Positions 54,620 to 63,934 of a stretch of 64,000 nt of DNA are shown here, piece by piece. Below the pieces are notes generated by a model. The model was not told the origin of the DNA and searched no databases. It saw only the letters and a list, made by a program, of their open reading frames with translations. The position numbers and the translations under genes are program-made. Origin of the DNA: Alteromonas_F sp964429915 (GTDB lineage Bacteria; Pseudomonadota; Gammaproteobacteria; Enterobacterales; Alteromonadaceae); the NCBI GenBank assembly GCA_964429915.1, contig CAYSDZ010000013.1, positions 11,448-75,447 of the forward strand, given 5' to 3'. Position 1 is the stretch's first letter, and every line of letters begins with the position of its first letter.

Positions 54620-55462
54620 TCACTCAATCTTCAATTTTACCAATTTGGCCGGTTTTAACGGTGTTTTTTCTTGCGTAAACCAAAGATGGTCTTGATAGTG
54701 GCAAACCGCTTCAACTTGCCCATAGCCTGATAGGGAATAAGTATCGAGCACTGCAAAGTGCTTATCTAACACTGCAAGATAAGGAACAGAAAACCCCAAA
54801 CCTCCTGCTTCATAACCCACTACTGCATATTGCTCTTTTTCGGCGTTAAAGTCTGCCCCTGTTACCATGCCTGGCAATCCGTTGATGAATGTAATGGGAG
54901 ACACGGTTTGTTGTTTATTGTTAATGTCTAATGAATAGACGCGTGTTACGTTTGTCCCCCAACTTTTAGAAAAAAGTATCAGTTTATTATTGTTAAATGT
55001 AATCGCTTCCGCATCGAAATCGTGTGCCAAACCCACGTTTTGCGATGGTACATTGTCGCTATAGGACAATTGAATTTTGCTGACCTTTTGCTTTGACTTT
55101 TTATCTATTGAATAAATCGCCAAATCCTTGCGTTTGCCATTATTGTTCCCAATATCAGCAATATAAAAATGCGTTTTTGACGCTGCAACAGATTCCCAGT
55201 CTTTATTCTTTAAGGGTAAGGGAATTTCGTTCAATCGACCGTTTGAATTAATGGAAAATAGCGATGGAGCATTCCCAGAATCATTAATGCTGTACATGCC
55301 CGAATCGTCACATAACAATCCTGAGGTTTCTTGCAAACCTGCGTCTAGCGACCATTCTTCAACAACTGAAAAACGCTTCGTTTCATACCCATTCGACAAA
55401 CAAGATGACAAACAATACAAACACCCGAAAATTACCGACCAAGTTCTAATGTTAAGATCCAT
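54620..55462 (-). CDS. Beta-propeller-like lipoprotein of unknown function
   Basis: A 280-residue exported protein. The N-terminus has a lipobox-like L-S-S-C (about 18-21). The rest is a set of short beta repeats with aromatic and D-x-G motifs (YSINDSGNAPSLFSI, IADIGNNNGKR, DFDAEAITF, FSKSWGTN), as in six- or seven-bladed propellers. GLAHDFDAEAITF is reminiscent of SdiA-regulated or phytase-esterase-like proteins, but I cannot assign one. It converges with purU 16 bases away. Confidence 0.6.
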   Translation of the reverse strand: MDLNIRTWSVIFGCLYCLSSCLSNGYETKRFSVVEEWSLDAGLQETSGLLCDDSGMYSINDSGNAPSLFSINSNGRLNEIPLPLKNKDWESVAASKTHFYIADIGNNNGKRKDLAIYSIDKKSKQKVSKIQLSYSDNVPSQNVGLAHDFDAEAITFNNNKLILFSKSWGTNVTRVYSLDINNKQQTVSPITFINGLPGMVTGADFNAEKEQYAVVGYEAGGLGFSVPYLAVLDKHFAVLDTYSLSGYGQVEAVCHYQDHLWFTQEKTPLKPAKLVKLKIE

Positions 55463-55594
55463 TTCCGCTCTATTTTAGTAAATTTTTAATACGCTGTTTA
55501 ACTTATCATTTAGTAAATAACGCTACGAGATTTATAAGTTTACATTATTCTTAGCACCCTGCTACAGTTAAAAAAATAATTCTTAAGGGCCCAC

Positions 55595-57391
55595 ATGGAA
55601 GACGCTTCAATCACTTTGGTTCTCGTCGGTTTACTGTCTATTTTTTGTCAATATTTTGCTTACCGTATTAATCTTCCCGCTATATTGCCGTTGTTACTTG
55701 TCGGTATTGTAGTCGGTCCTGGATTGCACGTTCTTAATGCCGACGAACTCTTTGGTGATTTGTTATTTCCGATTGTGTCTTTATCTGTCGCTATTATTCT
55801 TTTTGAAGGTGCGCTCACCCTAAAACTAAAAGAGATAAAAGGGCACAGTAAAATGATCCGCAACTTGTGTACCATTGGATGTTTGATCACAATGGCAGTT
55901 GCAACCTTAGCCGCTTATCTTCTTATTGAATTGCCCACTAGCGTCGCCTTTTTATTTGGTGCCATTGTTACCGTCACTGGGCCTACTGTAATTGTTCCTA
56001 TGCTTCGCACTGTAAGGCCCAATGCCAAAATTAGCAGCGTACTGCGATGGGAGGGGATTATCATCGACCCCATTGGTGCATTATTGGCTGTGTTAGTATT
56101 TGAATTTGTTGTCGCTTCGCAAGATGCATTGAGCCATACCTTGTTTGCATTTGCTATGACCATTGGCGTAGGCCTACTTTTTGGCTGTGCAACGGGCTGG
56201 GGGCTTGGCACAGCGTTAAAAAAGAATTGGATCCCTGCTTATTTGCAAAATACGGCGGTTTTAACCATTATTCTAGGTGCGTTTGCTGCCTCTAATCATC
56301 TCGCGCATGAGTCAGGATTAATTACGGTGACGATTATCGGCATTGTACTCGCTAATATGAAAGACGTTGAAGTGGACGATATTCTTGAATTTAAAGAAAC
56401 GCTCAGCGTGCTACTGATTTCTGGGCTTTTTATTCTACTTGCTACTCGCTTAAATTTTGCGCCTATTCTTGAACTGGGCTGGGGCATGCTTGGTGTGGTT
56501 GCGGTGATCATGTTTGTCGCTAGGCCCCTAGCCGTGTTTGGGTCGTCCTTTAAAACCGGCTTATCTGTGAAAGAACTGGGATTGATCAGTTGGATTGCGC
56601 CTCGTGGAATCGTAGCAGCGGCAGTCTCTGCGTTGTTTTCCTTAAAGCTAGAGGAATCGGGCCATCCAGAAGCTGCGGTTTTAGTGCCTATGGTATTTAT
56701 GGTCATTATCATCACGGTAGTAGTTCAAAGTTTAACGGCTAAAAAAGTTGCTCATTGGCTTGGCGTAAGAGCGGAACCTGCAAGGGGGTTTTTACTCTTT
56801 GGCGCAAACCCGTTTGCGCGTGCTCTTGCGAAAGAAATGCAAGAACAAGGCATTGATGTACAGTTAGCCGACACCAACTGGGAAGCGATCAGCGAAGCGA
56901 GAATGACGAATATTGCTACGTATTATGGCAATCCTATGTCTGAGCACGCATCAAGAAACCTAGATTTAACCAGTATCGCTCAAGTTTTGATCGTGTCTCC
57001 TTACCAACAACTTAATCCTTTAGTGGCCTTTCATTTCGAAAACTTATTGGGAAAAGGCTGTGTATGGGGATTATCCACCAATGAAAAAATAAAAAATCCG
57101 CGTCATCAAGTGTCTGAGGAATATGGCAAAAAACTACGTTTATTTGATGAAGGTGTCACCTATAGATACCTGATGTCTCAAATAAACAAAGGGGCAACCA
57201 TAAAAACCACTAAATTAAGTGAAAATTTTTCCTTCGAAGATTATTTGGCTGAGTATGAGAGCAAAGCATTGCCTCTTTTAACCATTAATGAAAACAAAAA
57301 AGTGACAATATGTTTGTCTGATAAAGAGCCGAAGGTATTTGAGAAAGGCACAAAGATAATCAGTTTGATAAAAGAACACGCCCCCAACTGA
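55595..57391 (+). CDS. CPA1-type Na+/H+ antiporter with C-terminal RCK domain
   Basis: A 598-residue inner-membrane transporter. Residues 1-385 hold about 12 hydrophobic spans; the family's ion-binding site is seen in GIIIDPIGALLA (about 153-164), and LPLLLVGIVVGPGLHVL and TVTGPTVIVPMLRTV are typical of NhaP-like CPA1 carriers. Residues about 395-520 form an RCK/TrkA-N NAD-binding domain (GFLLFGANPFARALAKEM, LADTNWEAI). It exchanges sodium or potassium for protons, important in seawater. A hairpin overlaps the stop codon. Confidence 0.9.
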   Translation: MEDASITLVLVGLLSIFCQYFAYRINLPAILPLLLVGIVVGPGLHVLNADELFGDLLFPIVSLSVAIILFEGALTLKLKEIKGHSKMIRNLCTIGCLITMAVATLAAYLLIELPTSVAFLFGAIVTVTGPTVIVPMLRTVRPNAKISSVLRWEGIIIDPIGALLAVLVFEFVVASQDALSHTLFAFAMTIGVGLLFGCATGWGLGTALKKNWIPAYLQNTAVLTIILGAFAASNHLAHESGLITVTIIGIVLANMKDVEVDDILEFKETLSVLLISGLFILLATRLNFAPILELGWGMLGVVAVIMFVARPLAVFGSSFKTGLSVKELGLISWIAPRGIVAAAVSALFSLKLEESGHPEAAVLVPMVFMVIIITVVVQSLTAKKVAHWLGVRAEPARGFLLFGANPFARALAKEMQEQGIDVQLADTNWEAISEARMTNIATYYGNPMSEHASRNLDLTSIAQVLIVSPYQQLNPLVAFHFENLLGKGCVWGLSTNEKIKNPRHQVSEEYGKKLRLFDEGVTYRYLMSQINKGATIKTTKLSENFSFEDYLAEYESKALPLLTINENKKVTICLSDKEPKVFEKGTKIISLIKEHAPN

Positions 57392-57402
57392 GTTAGGGGC
57401 GT
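57378..57402 (+). terminator. Hairpin overlapping the antiporter stop codon
   Basis: ACGCCCC pairs with GGGGCGT, extended inside by AAC/GTT around a TGA loop that is the stop codon. It is followed only by TTCTCC, so it is a weak terminator or an mRNA-stabilising hairpin. Confidence 0.55.
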
Positions 57403-57600
57403 TCTCCCTGGAGTGTGTGCAAGGACGCATTAGCGTATTTGTTTTTATTGTTCCTTTGCACTGACAACTAATACATAGCAAAGTACTTGCCAATATTTTA
57501 TTTTCGATATTTTTCAACAGCATGCGAATTTACCGCTTATTAATTGTGCAATATGGAATTAATAGCACTGTTATAGTGCACCGTTAGAAGGCAAGCAAGA

Positions 57601-58932
57601 TCAACCGTGGTGCGCTTTATTTTCGCGTAAGTAGACCTGCAAGGCTTTTATGGTTTTAAGACTAGCGCCTGAATTAGTTTTTATTGCGTTTTTTGCAGCG
57701 CTTGCCTGTTCAGCTCTCGCTAAAGGCTCGCTAAGCAACGCGTGTAAAACTTGCGTTAATTCACTCTCGTTTTGTACCACGGTTAAAGCGTTTGCATTAA
57801 TCAGTACTTCACATATTTCAGGATTATTATAAGTGTAGGGTCCCATTACAGTTGGAAGCCCATGAAAGGCGGCCTCTAGTGCGTTGTGACCGCCTTTATC
57901 CACTAAACTCCCCCCAACAAACGCAATATCGGACATAGAATACATTTGGTTTAATTTACCCATTTCATCAACTAAGATCACAGGGTTGGTCTTAAGTCCA
58001 ACTTTACCGCCTGCATTTTGAGCAACACTTGTACTACGAACAAAATCGCATTGCTGTTTGTGTAACCAACCTGCTACTGCATCAAAGCGCTCTGGATGGC
58101 GCGGCACTAATATCAAACGAAAATCGAGTCCTTGGCTATTTAGCTTTATCTTGCTTAATAGTAAAGCCTCTTCTTCGCCCTCGTGCGTGCTGGCGGCGAC
58201 AAGAGTCAAACGTTCGCCTGAATCGAACAGAGCGGTATTTTGCGTAGTAGCAGAAGCCTCCTCGCCTAAATCGAATTTCAAATTATTGGTGAGCGTCAAA
58301 TGCTGTTCACTCAAGCCCAGTGTAAGGTAGTTTTGATAATCTCGTTTTCCTTGAGCGCAAACATGACTGAGTTTGGCTAAAACGGGTTTATATAACGCTG
58401 AAAACTGTGCCATTCTTTCGGCACTTTTATCTGTCATTCGAGCATTGATTTGGACCACAGGGATCTGTCGCCGCCAACATTGATGGATTAGGTTAGGCCA
58501 GAGCTCCACTTCAACAAGCACGACTAAATCAGCTTGAGTGCGTGTTAACATTGCTGACATTGCAAAAGGCAAGTCGATAGGGAGGTAAAAATGCTGAACG
58601 GCTTTGTCAAACAAAGCGCGTACGCGAGCAGACCCTGTTTTGGAGCTGGTAGTAACAATGATGTGCAAATTCGAATCGCACAATTGCCGAATAAGTGGTG
58701 CAGCCGTATTCACTTCGCCCAGTGACGCGCAATGAATCATCACGGTTTTTCTCTTAAACGCGCGGCATTTTTCAACAAACCCAAAACGCTCAACGAGTGT
58801 TGCTCGATAACAACCTGGTGTATGCTTTTTCTTGCCATAAATCACCCCTAAATAAATAGGGGCTAAAACAACCCAAAGTATCGAATATAAAGCTAGAGTT
58901 ATACGCTCTAATAATGACGGTTTAAAAGCCAA
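57601..58932 (-). CDS. waaA: 3-deoxy-D-manno-octulosonic acid (Kdo) transferase
   Basis: WaaA adds Kdo to lipid A precursor at the inner membrane. The 443-residue protein has one N-terminal membrane segment (about 10-30), catalytic base E73 in HCASLGEVNTAAPLI, and the GT-B motifs VLVEVELWPNLIHQC, INARMTDKS and FVGGSLVDKGGHNALEAAFHGLPTVMGP. The hydrophilic core-LPS gene neighbourhood is absent here: the downstream and upstream genes are an antiporter and a DUF885 lipoprotein. Confidence 0.95.
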   Translation of the reverse strand: MAFKPSLLERITLALYSILWVVLAPIYLGVIYGKKKHTPGCYRATLVERFGFVEKCRAFKRKTVMIHCASLGEVNTAAPLIRQLCDSNLHIIVTTSSKTGSARVRALFDKAVQHFYLPIDLPFAMSAMLTRTQADLVVLVEVELWPNLIHQCWRRQIPVVQINARMTDKSAERMAQFSALYKPVLAKLSHVCAQGKRDYQNYLTLGLSEQHLTLTNNLKFDLGEEASATTQNTALFDSGERLTLVAASTHEGEEEALLLSKIKLNSQGLDFRLILVPRHPERFDAVAGWLHKQQCDFVRSTSVAQNAGGKVGLKTNPVILVDEMGKLNQMYSMSDIAFVGGSLVDKGGHNALEAAFHGLPTVMGPYTYNNPEICEVLINANALTVVQNESELTQVLHALLSEPLARAEQASAAKNAIKTNSGASLKTIKALQVYLRENKAHHG

Positions 58933-58976
58933 AACAATCCATCACCGAAAAAGAGTTACGTAATCTGTTGCGTTGC

Positions 58977-60836
58977 CTATTGCTTTGATGAAATCCAATT
59001 TTCAACCTGAAATTCTAGAATAGACAATGGCACCGCTCCGCCGCCTAACACCACGTCGTGAAAGCCCTTAATATCGAACTTCTCACCCAGCTCTTTTTCT
59101 GCCTTTGCCCGTAGCGCTTGAATTTTCAGCATGCCAATTTTATAGCTGGTAGCTTGACCTGGTAATACAAGGTATCGCCTTACTTCCGACTTAGCTTGTG
59201 TCTCAGTGATTGCCGAGTTTTGTTTAAAGTAATCAATCGCTTTTTGCTCACTCCAACCCTTCGCATGTAGGCCCGTATCGACTACCAACCTGACTGCACG
59301 CCACATTTCTGAGCCTAAGCGTCCAAACTCAGACAATGCGTCTTGAAAAGTGCCGGGCATTTGTTTGGCTAACCACTCTGAATACAACGCCCACCCCTCT
59401 GAATAAGCGGTAAACCCAGCTTGTGTTCTAAATGTAGGCACATTTTTTAATTCTTGAGCAATCGCAATTTGCATATGATGGCCTGGCAAGCCCTCGTGAT
59501 AGGCAATCACTTCCAATTCTCTTTTAGGCATCGCCGTCATATCAGATAAATGGGCATAGTAAACACCGGGTCTAGAGCCATCCAGCGCCGGTGGAAAATA
59601 ATGCTGAGCCGCGCCATCTTGTTCACGAAACGCCTCTACCCGTTTCACTACCATATCGGCTTTTGGCAAAATACCAAAATAATTGGGTAACTGTGATTTT
59701 ATATTATCAATCGCTGTTGTCGCATCGTCGATATAGCCCTGTCTGCCTTCATCGGTATTGGGGTAATACAAACGCCTGTCGTCTTTCGTGTCTCTTAAAA
59801 ACACAAAGAATTCATCCAATGAACCTTTAAATCCGAATTCGGTTTTTACCCGTTCCATTTCTGTGCGTAACCTAGCCACTTCTTGCAAGCCAATATTATG
59901 GATCTCATCAGCGGTTAGTGCTGTCGTGGTATTGTTAGCAAGCCGTTCGTTGTAATAACTGATCCCATTGGGAAGCTCACTCACACCGTTAGCGGTGGGT
60001 GACACGTTTTTTTGGTCTTCCACCTGCCAAGCAATGAGACGCTCGTAAGCTGGCTTAAACTGCTTGATAAAGGCTTGTTCGGCTTGCAAACGCATAGCAT
60101 CAGCTTCACTTGGTTCAATGGTACCTGCCTCAAGCAACGCTGCTATTTTCTGCTTTGCATCTGCCCAGACTGCACTATCGTCACCTTCATCAAAAGGCAT
60201 GCCTGAAATTATAGATTGCGACTCTTCAATAACCGCTTCAAACGCAAAATACGGGGGCCTTACACCATTTTCGGAAATACTCTTTGAGTATGCTATTAAC
60301 TGGTCTAATGCAACCGCAGTCCCGTTTATGCGTGAAATATAATCTAGCATATCTTGTTTAGTGGTAACGGAGTGAAAAGCAATCAGCAACTGAGGAAAAA
60401 AACTGTGGATCGCATTCATTTGTTCAAACACGTAACTATTACTTCGAAACGCATCCGCTTCAATAGCACGCTCAGCTTGGTATTTCCAAACATCGTAAGA
60501 CACCTTCGCGTCAGGTGTGAGCTTGTTGTAATCGAAGTTTGCAATTAGGGCATTGAGATTAGCTTTTGTCGTTGCAATGCGCTTATCAGCGAAGGTTTCA
60601 GAGAAATCGTCAACCTCTCCTTTGCGCTCTGGTCTTCCCTGAAACGTAAGTGCAATAGGACTTAGCATAAGTCGCTGCTCGTATTTGTCTTCAAACCATG
60701 CGTATAACTTTTCTGTTTCTGCGTTGATTTCTACTTCCGTGTAGGAAGCGTTGCCTACGTTGGCATTTGAAGAGCTTGGTGAGTCACACCCACTAAAAAG
60801 TACTAGTAAAACAATAGCTAACACGCTATTTCGCAT
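58977..60836 (-). CDS. DUF885-family lipoprotein (putative metal hydrolase)
   Basis: A 619-residue lipoprotein; the lipobox VLFSGC places the lipidated Cys near residue 18. It carries the DUF885 signature HEGLPGHHMQIAIAQEL at 447-463, resembling a zinc-protease HExxH-type helix, and a downstream E in FTAYSEGWALYSEW near 475-488. The domain is widespread in marine and soil bacteria as a putative peptidase or hydrolase; the substrate is unknown. It stands alone, 44 bases upstream of waaA on the same strand, so the two may be co-transcribed. Confidence 0.85.
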   Translation of the reverse strand: MRNSVLAIVLLVLFSGCDSPSSSNANVGNASYTEVEINAETEKLYAWFEDKYEQRLMLSPIALTFQGRPERKGEVDDFSETFADKRIATTKANLNALIANFDYNKLTPDAKVSYDVWKYQAERAIEADAFRSNSYVFEQMNAIHSFFPQLLIAFHSVTTKQDMLDYISRINGTAVALDQLIAYSKSISENGVRPPYFAFEAVIEESQSIISGMPFDEGDDSAVWADAKQKIAALLEAGTIEPSEADAMRLQAEQAFIKQFKPAYERLIAWQVEDQKNVSPTANGVSELPNGISYYNERLANNTTTALTADEIHNIGLQEVARLRTEMERVKTEFGFKGSLDEFFVFLRDTKDDRRLYYPNTDEGRQGYIDDATTAIDNIKSQLPNYFGILPKADMVVKRVEAFREQDGAAQHYFPPALDGSRPGVYYAHLSDMTAMPKRELEVIAYHEGLPGHHMQIAIAQELKNVPTFRTQAGFTAYSEGWALYSEWLAKQMPGTFQDALSEFGRLGSEMWRAVRLVVDTGLHAKGWSEQKAIDYFKQNSAITETQAKSEVRRYLVLPGQATSYKIGMLKIQALRAKAEKELGEKFDIKGFHDVVLGGGAVPLSILEFQVENWISSKQ

Positions 60837-60918
60837 GAGTATTTCCTAATTGTTATTTATATTTTTCTGTCACCTAACATAATGAATCGTTTACGGACTT
60901 TTTGCAAAATGTCAGATA

Positions 60919-60944
60919 TAAAAAAAGCTGCCTTGAGGGCAGCT
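60919..60944 (-). terminator. Rho-independent terminator after the DUF3718-like gene
   Basis: On the minus strand a 7-bp stem AGCTGCC/GGCAGCT with a five-base loop is followed by TTTTTT. It begins 31 bases after the stop of the DUF3718-like gene. Confidence 0.85.
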
Positions 60945-60975
60945 CTGTGCGATATTTAGTTATTCTTTAAAAATA

Positions 60976-61446
60976 TTACTCTTCAGTTACTGCACGTACA
61001 GAGACTCGCTCTGAATCGTATTTACGCACAAACTCACCCATTTCTTTATAATTACAGAAGATTTTTTCACCTTCTAAGTTAAATTTGGCACGAGCGCTAG
61101 CTTCACCAATAGTCACGGCTTCAACACAAGCTTTAGACACGTCGTCGCTATCTTTTGCAATCAACTTAATAGTTGTTGGGTTATCACTAATCACGTTATT
61201 TGCGTATTTTTTTGCAAATACTTTCAATGGTTCACCGTTACAAGAAATAGAAGCAGTAAATTCGAGCGCACTTGAGTGTGTGCTACGAATAAGTTGTTTT
61301 GCTTTGGCATATCCCTCAGTGGCTGCGGTATAGCAAACTTGGGTTTCAAAGTTGTCGTTTACAGGCTTAAGGACTACGTTTTGCGCTACTGCTTGCAAAG
61401 ACGCAACCGAGAAGCTGAGTGCGATAGCAAAGGTAGTAAGTTTCAT
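60976..61446 (-). CDS. DUF3718-like exported protein
   Basis: A 156-residue exported protein starting at ATG 61446 (MKLTTFA), with GAGG upstream; longer in-frame forms start in low-complexity DNA. The signal peptide ends near AVAQ (residue 22). The mature part has four cysteines (CYTAA, SCNG, ACVEA, FCNYK) that could form two disulfides, and a C-terminal YDSERVSV. Small exported cysteine-containing proteins of this kind in Alteromonadales are placed in DUF3718; I assign this from memory. Function unknown. Confidence 0.6.
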   Translation of the reverse strand: MKLTTFAIALSFSVASLQAVAQNVVLKPVNDNFETQVCYTAATEGYAKAKQLIRSTHSSALEFTASISCNGEPLKVFAKKYANNVISDNPTTIKLIAKDSDDVSKACVEAVTIGEASARAKFNLEGEKIFCNYKEMGEFVRKYDSERVSVRAVTEE

Positions 61447-61674
61447 GTTTAACCTCAAAAATGTAAAAAAACAATAAATAGTACAAAGTATGATGGGAGT
61501 ATGGACAATAAAATGCATTTTTGAAAGAAAAATTTGTAATTTAATTACAAAAATAGCTAAAAAATTGATTAATCACTTAAACTTCGTAATTTTTTTACAT
61601 TTGGTTATCTTTATCATGAATTCCATTTGCAAGTACAACACTTTGCTATCAGGGCAGGCACACACTTTCATTCG

Positions 61675-62373
61675 TTATCCTTGAAATATATTCAGCGCCT
61701 CCCGCTCGATTTGCGAAAGATATTCTTCAATATCATAATCCCCAGCAAGAATTTGCTCTTGATGCACTTCTACATTATGAATAAGCCATCTTAATTGTTT
61801 AAATCTGGCCTTCATACCGTCGCTGTTATTGCCATCATCACCGTAACTAAGGAACGGTTGTATTTGGTTGAGTAAAACAACACAACAATCTTGAATTTGG
61901 CGGTTATACTCAAGGCCAAGGTGACTCGCTAAATTCTCACCGCTGAGATTTTGATTGGCAGCATACGATTGTGATTTAAGTTCATAGAGTTGAGCTTGTA
62001 AGTCTTTTGTTTTATTGGCGACTTCTCTTAACAACGCAACCGAATGTTTTGCCAGTACAGGTTTAAACGAATTGAGCCGAGTTTGCAGCTTAGTTAAGTT
62101 AGGCTGATCAACGCCGGATATATTTTCCCTCTCGTACACTTGTGCCGCTTGAAAGAAAAGCTCTTGTGCGTAACGTAGCTGACCTATGTTGACAATAGGC
62201 GCATCGCCTACTTCATCCAAGGCCGCCATCGCTTTCGAAACTAATGCCTGCTGCTCTGCTTGAACAGCTTCAAACCGAAGCATTGATTCAGTTTTGCTCT
62301 CTTTTTGCGAGCACCCCAGAAATAAAAAACAGAGAACAAACACTGAAAGAGAAGCAACAGAAACTTGTTTCAT
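61675..62373 (-). CDS. Lipoprotein with long helical coiled coil
   Basis: A 232-residue lipoprotein: the signal sequence ends FLFLGCSQ with the lipidated Cys near 21. Most of the rest is predicted helix rich in Gln/Leu/Ala (RFEAVQAEQQALVSKAMAALDEV, LREVANKTKDLQAQLYELKSQS), suggestive of a coiled coil or a periplasmic helical bundle. The only cysteines in the mature part are a pair, DCC, near residue 162. I do not recognise the family. It is divergent from the cupin-like gene 73 bases away. Confidence 0.6.
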   Translation of the reverse strand: MKQVSVASLSVFVLCFLFLGCSQKESKTESMLRFEAVQAEQQALVSKAMAALDEVGDAPIVNIGQLRYAQELFFQAAQVYERENISGVDQPNLTKLQTRLNSFKPVLAKHSVALLREVANKTKDLQAQLYELKSQSYAANQNLSGENLASHLGLEYNRQIQDCCVVLLNQIQPFLSYGDDGNNSDGMKARFKQLRWLIHNVEVHQEQILAGDYDIEEYLSQIEREALNIFQG

Positions 62374-62446
62374 AGATTGGCCATTGGTATAAATTTAGGT
62401 TAGTAAATATGTTTTTAAGCGATTAAGCGTACCATACGGAGTTTCA

Positions 62447-62884
62447 ATGTCTCTCACAATAGACACTCAACCAATAACCACAATTACGGTCAACTCTCTT
62501 TTCCAGTCTGTATTTACAACAATGACAGTCAATTTAAGCGAAGTAAATGGCATGTATATTTCTGAGCGACAGTCTTCACTGAACTTTAGACACCGAAAAA
62601 GTCTTTCTAGATACGAAAGCCAATGGCATGTTGCAGGTGATCCTACGCTGATTATTGTTCTTGACGGCAGTATTGAGCTTACCGTCAGAAACGGAGAGCA
62701 ACGTACCTTTCACAAGGGCGAGCAATTTATCGCTGCCGATTATTTGCCGAAGCACGTGGCGTTTACGGAAGCGCACGGCCACAAAGCACGAGTTGTTGGC
62801 GATACTGTATTTCAAGCCGTACATATTAAGCTATCTAGTGATCCTGAATGGTGGACTCGTGAGTTTGCTAGCAGTGCACTGTAG
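62447..62884 (+). CDS. Cupin-like small protein
   Basis: A 145-residue soluble protein. The middle (about 66-125) has the double-stranded beta-helix style of cupins: PTLIIVLDGSIELTVRNGEQRTFHKGEQFIAADYLPKHVAF shows the G-x-E-L and G-E-x-F turns. The metal-ligand set H-x-H-x-E is not complete, so it may bind a ligand rather than catalyse an oxidation. No partner gene in the same direction; stop codons of this gene and the next converge three bases apart. Confidence 0.55.
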   Translation: MSLTIDTQPITTITVNSLFQSVFTTMTVNLSEVNGMYISERQSSLNFRHRKSLSRYESQWHVAGDPTLIIVLDGSIELTVRNGEQRTFHKGEQFIAADYLPKHVAFTEAHGHKARVVGDTVFQAVHIKLSSDPEWWTREFASSAL

Positions 62885-62887
62885 ACG

Positions 62888-63934
62888 TCATACTAAATTT
62901 AGTTGTATCAATTTATTGATACACTTATTCTTTTTCAACGCTGAAGATTGGCTAAGATTTAAGTTTATAAATTGCTTTAGATGATGTTCATTATCTTTGT
63001 ACATTATTGCAATGTGTGTTTGAAAGAGACCTTTTGCAGCCTTTGGAATTTCGTCGTTAACATTTCTAGGTATATTGCGTGAAAAACGAGCTGAGCGAAT
63101 ACTTTTTTTGAGCCTCTCTGTTTTTTCTTTAATTTTAAGCAAATCAGAGTCGGTCAAAAAACTTGACACATCAAACTGTTCATCTGCGCGCTTTAGGCTT
63201 CTAACCAATATTTCTATGCCCGTTGCGTCATACCTTTCGAGTCCATAGTTAGCGTACACTATGGCATTTAGCAAGTGATTTTTCTTTACCTCGAGAGGCT
63301 GCTGATTTTCTAAAGCGTATGTAAATTGGACTGTATTTTTTATTACAAAGTGGTTGATGGCTCTACCTGTCTTTCCCTCAATGATCAAACCTTTTGCGAT
63401 TTTATCTCTTGTGTCTTCGTCTATGCTAAACCTTAATAAAATAACTTGTCTTGCCAAATCGTCGCCTGATTCTGCAGATAATAACAAATCTTCGTCGCTC
63501 ATATTTTGATATGTTATACCCAATGAATTATTATTTTCATCACGTCCGTAAAGCTGTTTAAGTCTGCCAAAACTTACATTTCCACTTTCAAGCCGCCATC
63601 TGTCATCCTCATCCAAAGCAAATTGCTTGTCCTTTTCGTTAAGTTGTAACGTAGAACACCATTCGTCTTCATAGTTTAAATTTGCCCTTAATCCGACCGT
63701 ATTCTCACCTGTAACGCTTGTGTTTGGTGCAGTATCTGCTTCAATATTTGATTTATTTACATTGTTAAGTGCTACTTTTTGCTTTTCATCAATACTGATT
63801 GCGATAGTGCCATTTTCTGACACGTTTGAACGTTTCTCTGCTTCTTTCGAAAGTTCTGTAGGTTCTCTTAAAAACACAACTAGTAAAACAAAAAGACTCA
63901 AACCTAGAATGATAAATATTGTTTTATTTTTCAT
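62888..63934 (-). CDS. Membrane-anchored protein of unknown function
   Basis: A 348-residue protein with an N-terminal span (about 5-23, IFIILGLSLFVLLVVFL) followed by a low-complexity polar linker (25-85) and a helical soluble domain on the periplasmic side. The helices around 150-290 (DEDLLLSAESGDDLARQVILLRF, AINHFVIKNTVQFTYAL, HLLNAIVYANYGLERYDATGIEIL) have Sel1/TPR-like spacing without clear repeats. C-terminus basic. Not recognised; the neighbouring promoter region is at the window edge, so its operon context upstream is unseen. Confidence 0.6.
   Translation of the reverse strand: MKNKTIFIILGLSLFVLLVVFLREPTELSKEAEKRSNVSENGTIAISIDEKQKVALNNVNKSNIEADTAPNTSVTGENTVGLRANLNYEDEWCSTLQLNEKDKQFALDEDDRWRLESGNVSFGRLKQLYGRDENNNSLGITYQNMSDEDLLLSAESGDDLARQVILLRFSIDEDTRDKIAKGLIIEGKTGRAINHFVIKNTVQFTYALENQQPLEVKKNHLLNAIVYANYGLERYDATGIEILVRSLKRADEQFDVSSFLTDSDLLKIKEKTERLKKSIRSARFSRNIPRNVNDEIPKAAKGLFQTHIAIMYKDNEHHLKQFINLNLSQSSALKKNKCINKLIQLNLV

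Noticed and set aside
55660..56715. Minus-strand frames inside the antiporter gene
   Set aside because: Composition follows the antisense of hydrophobic spans; no start signals or domain features.
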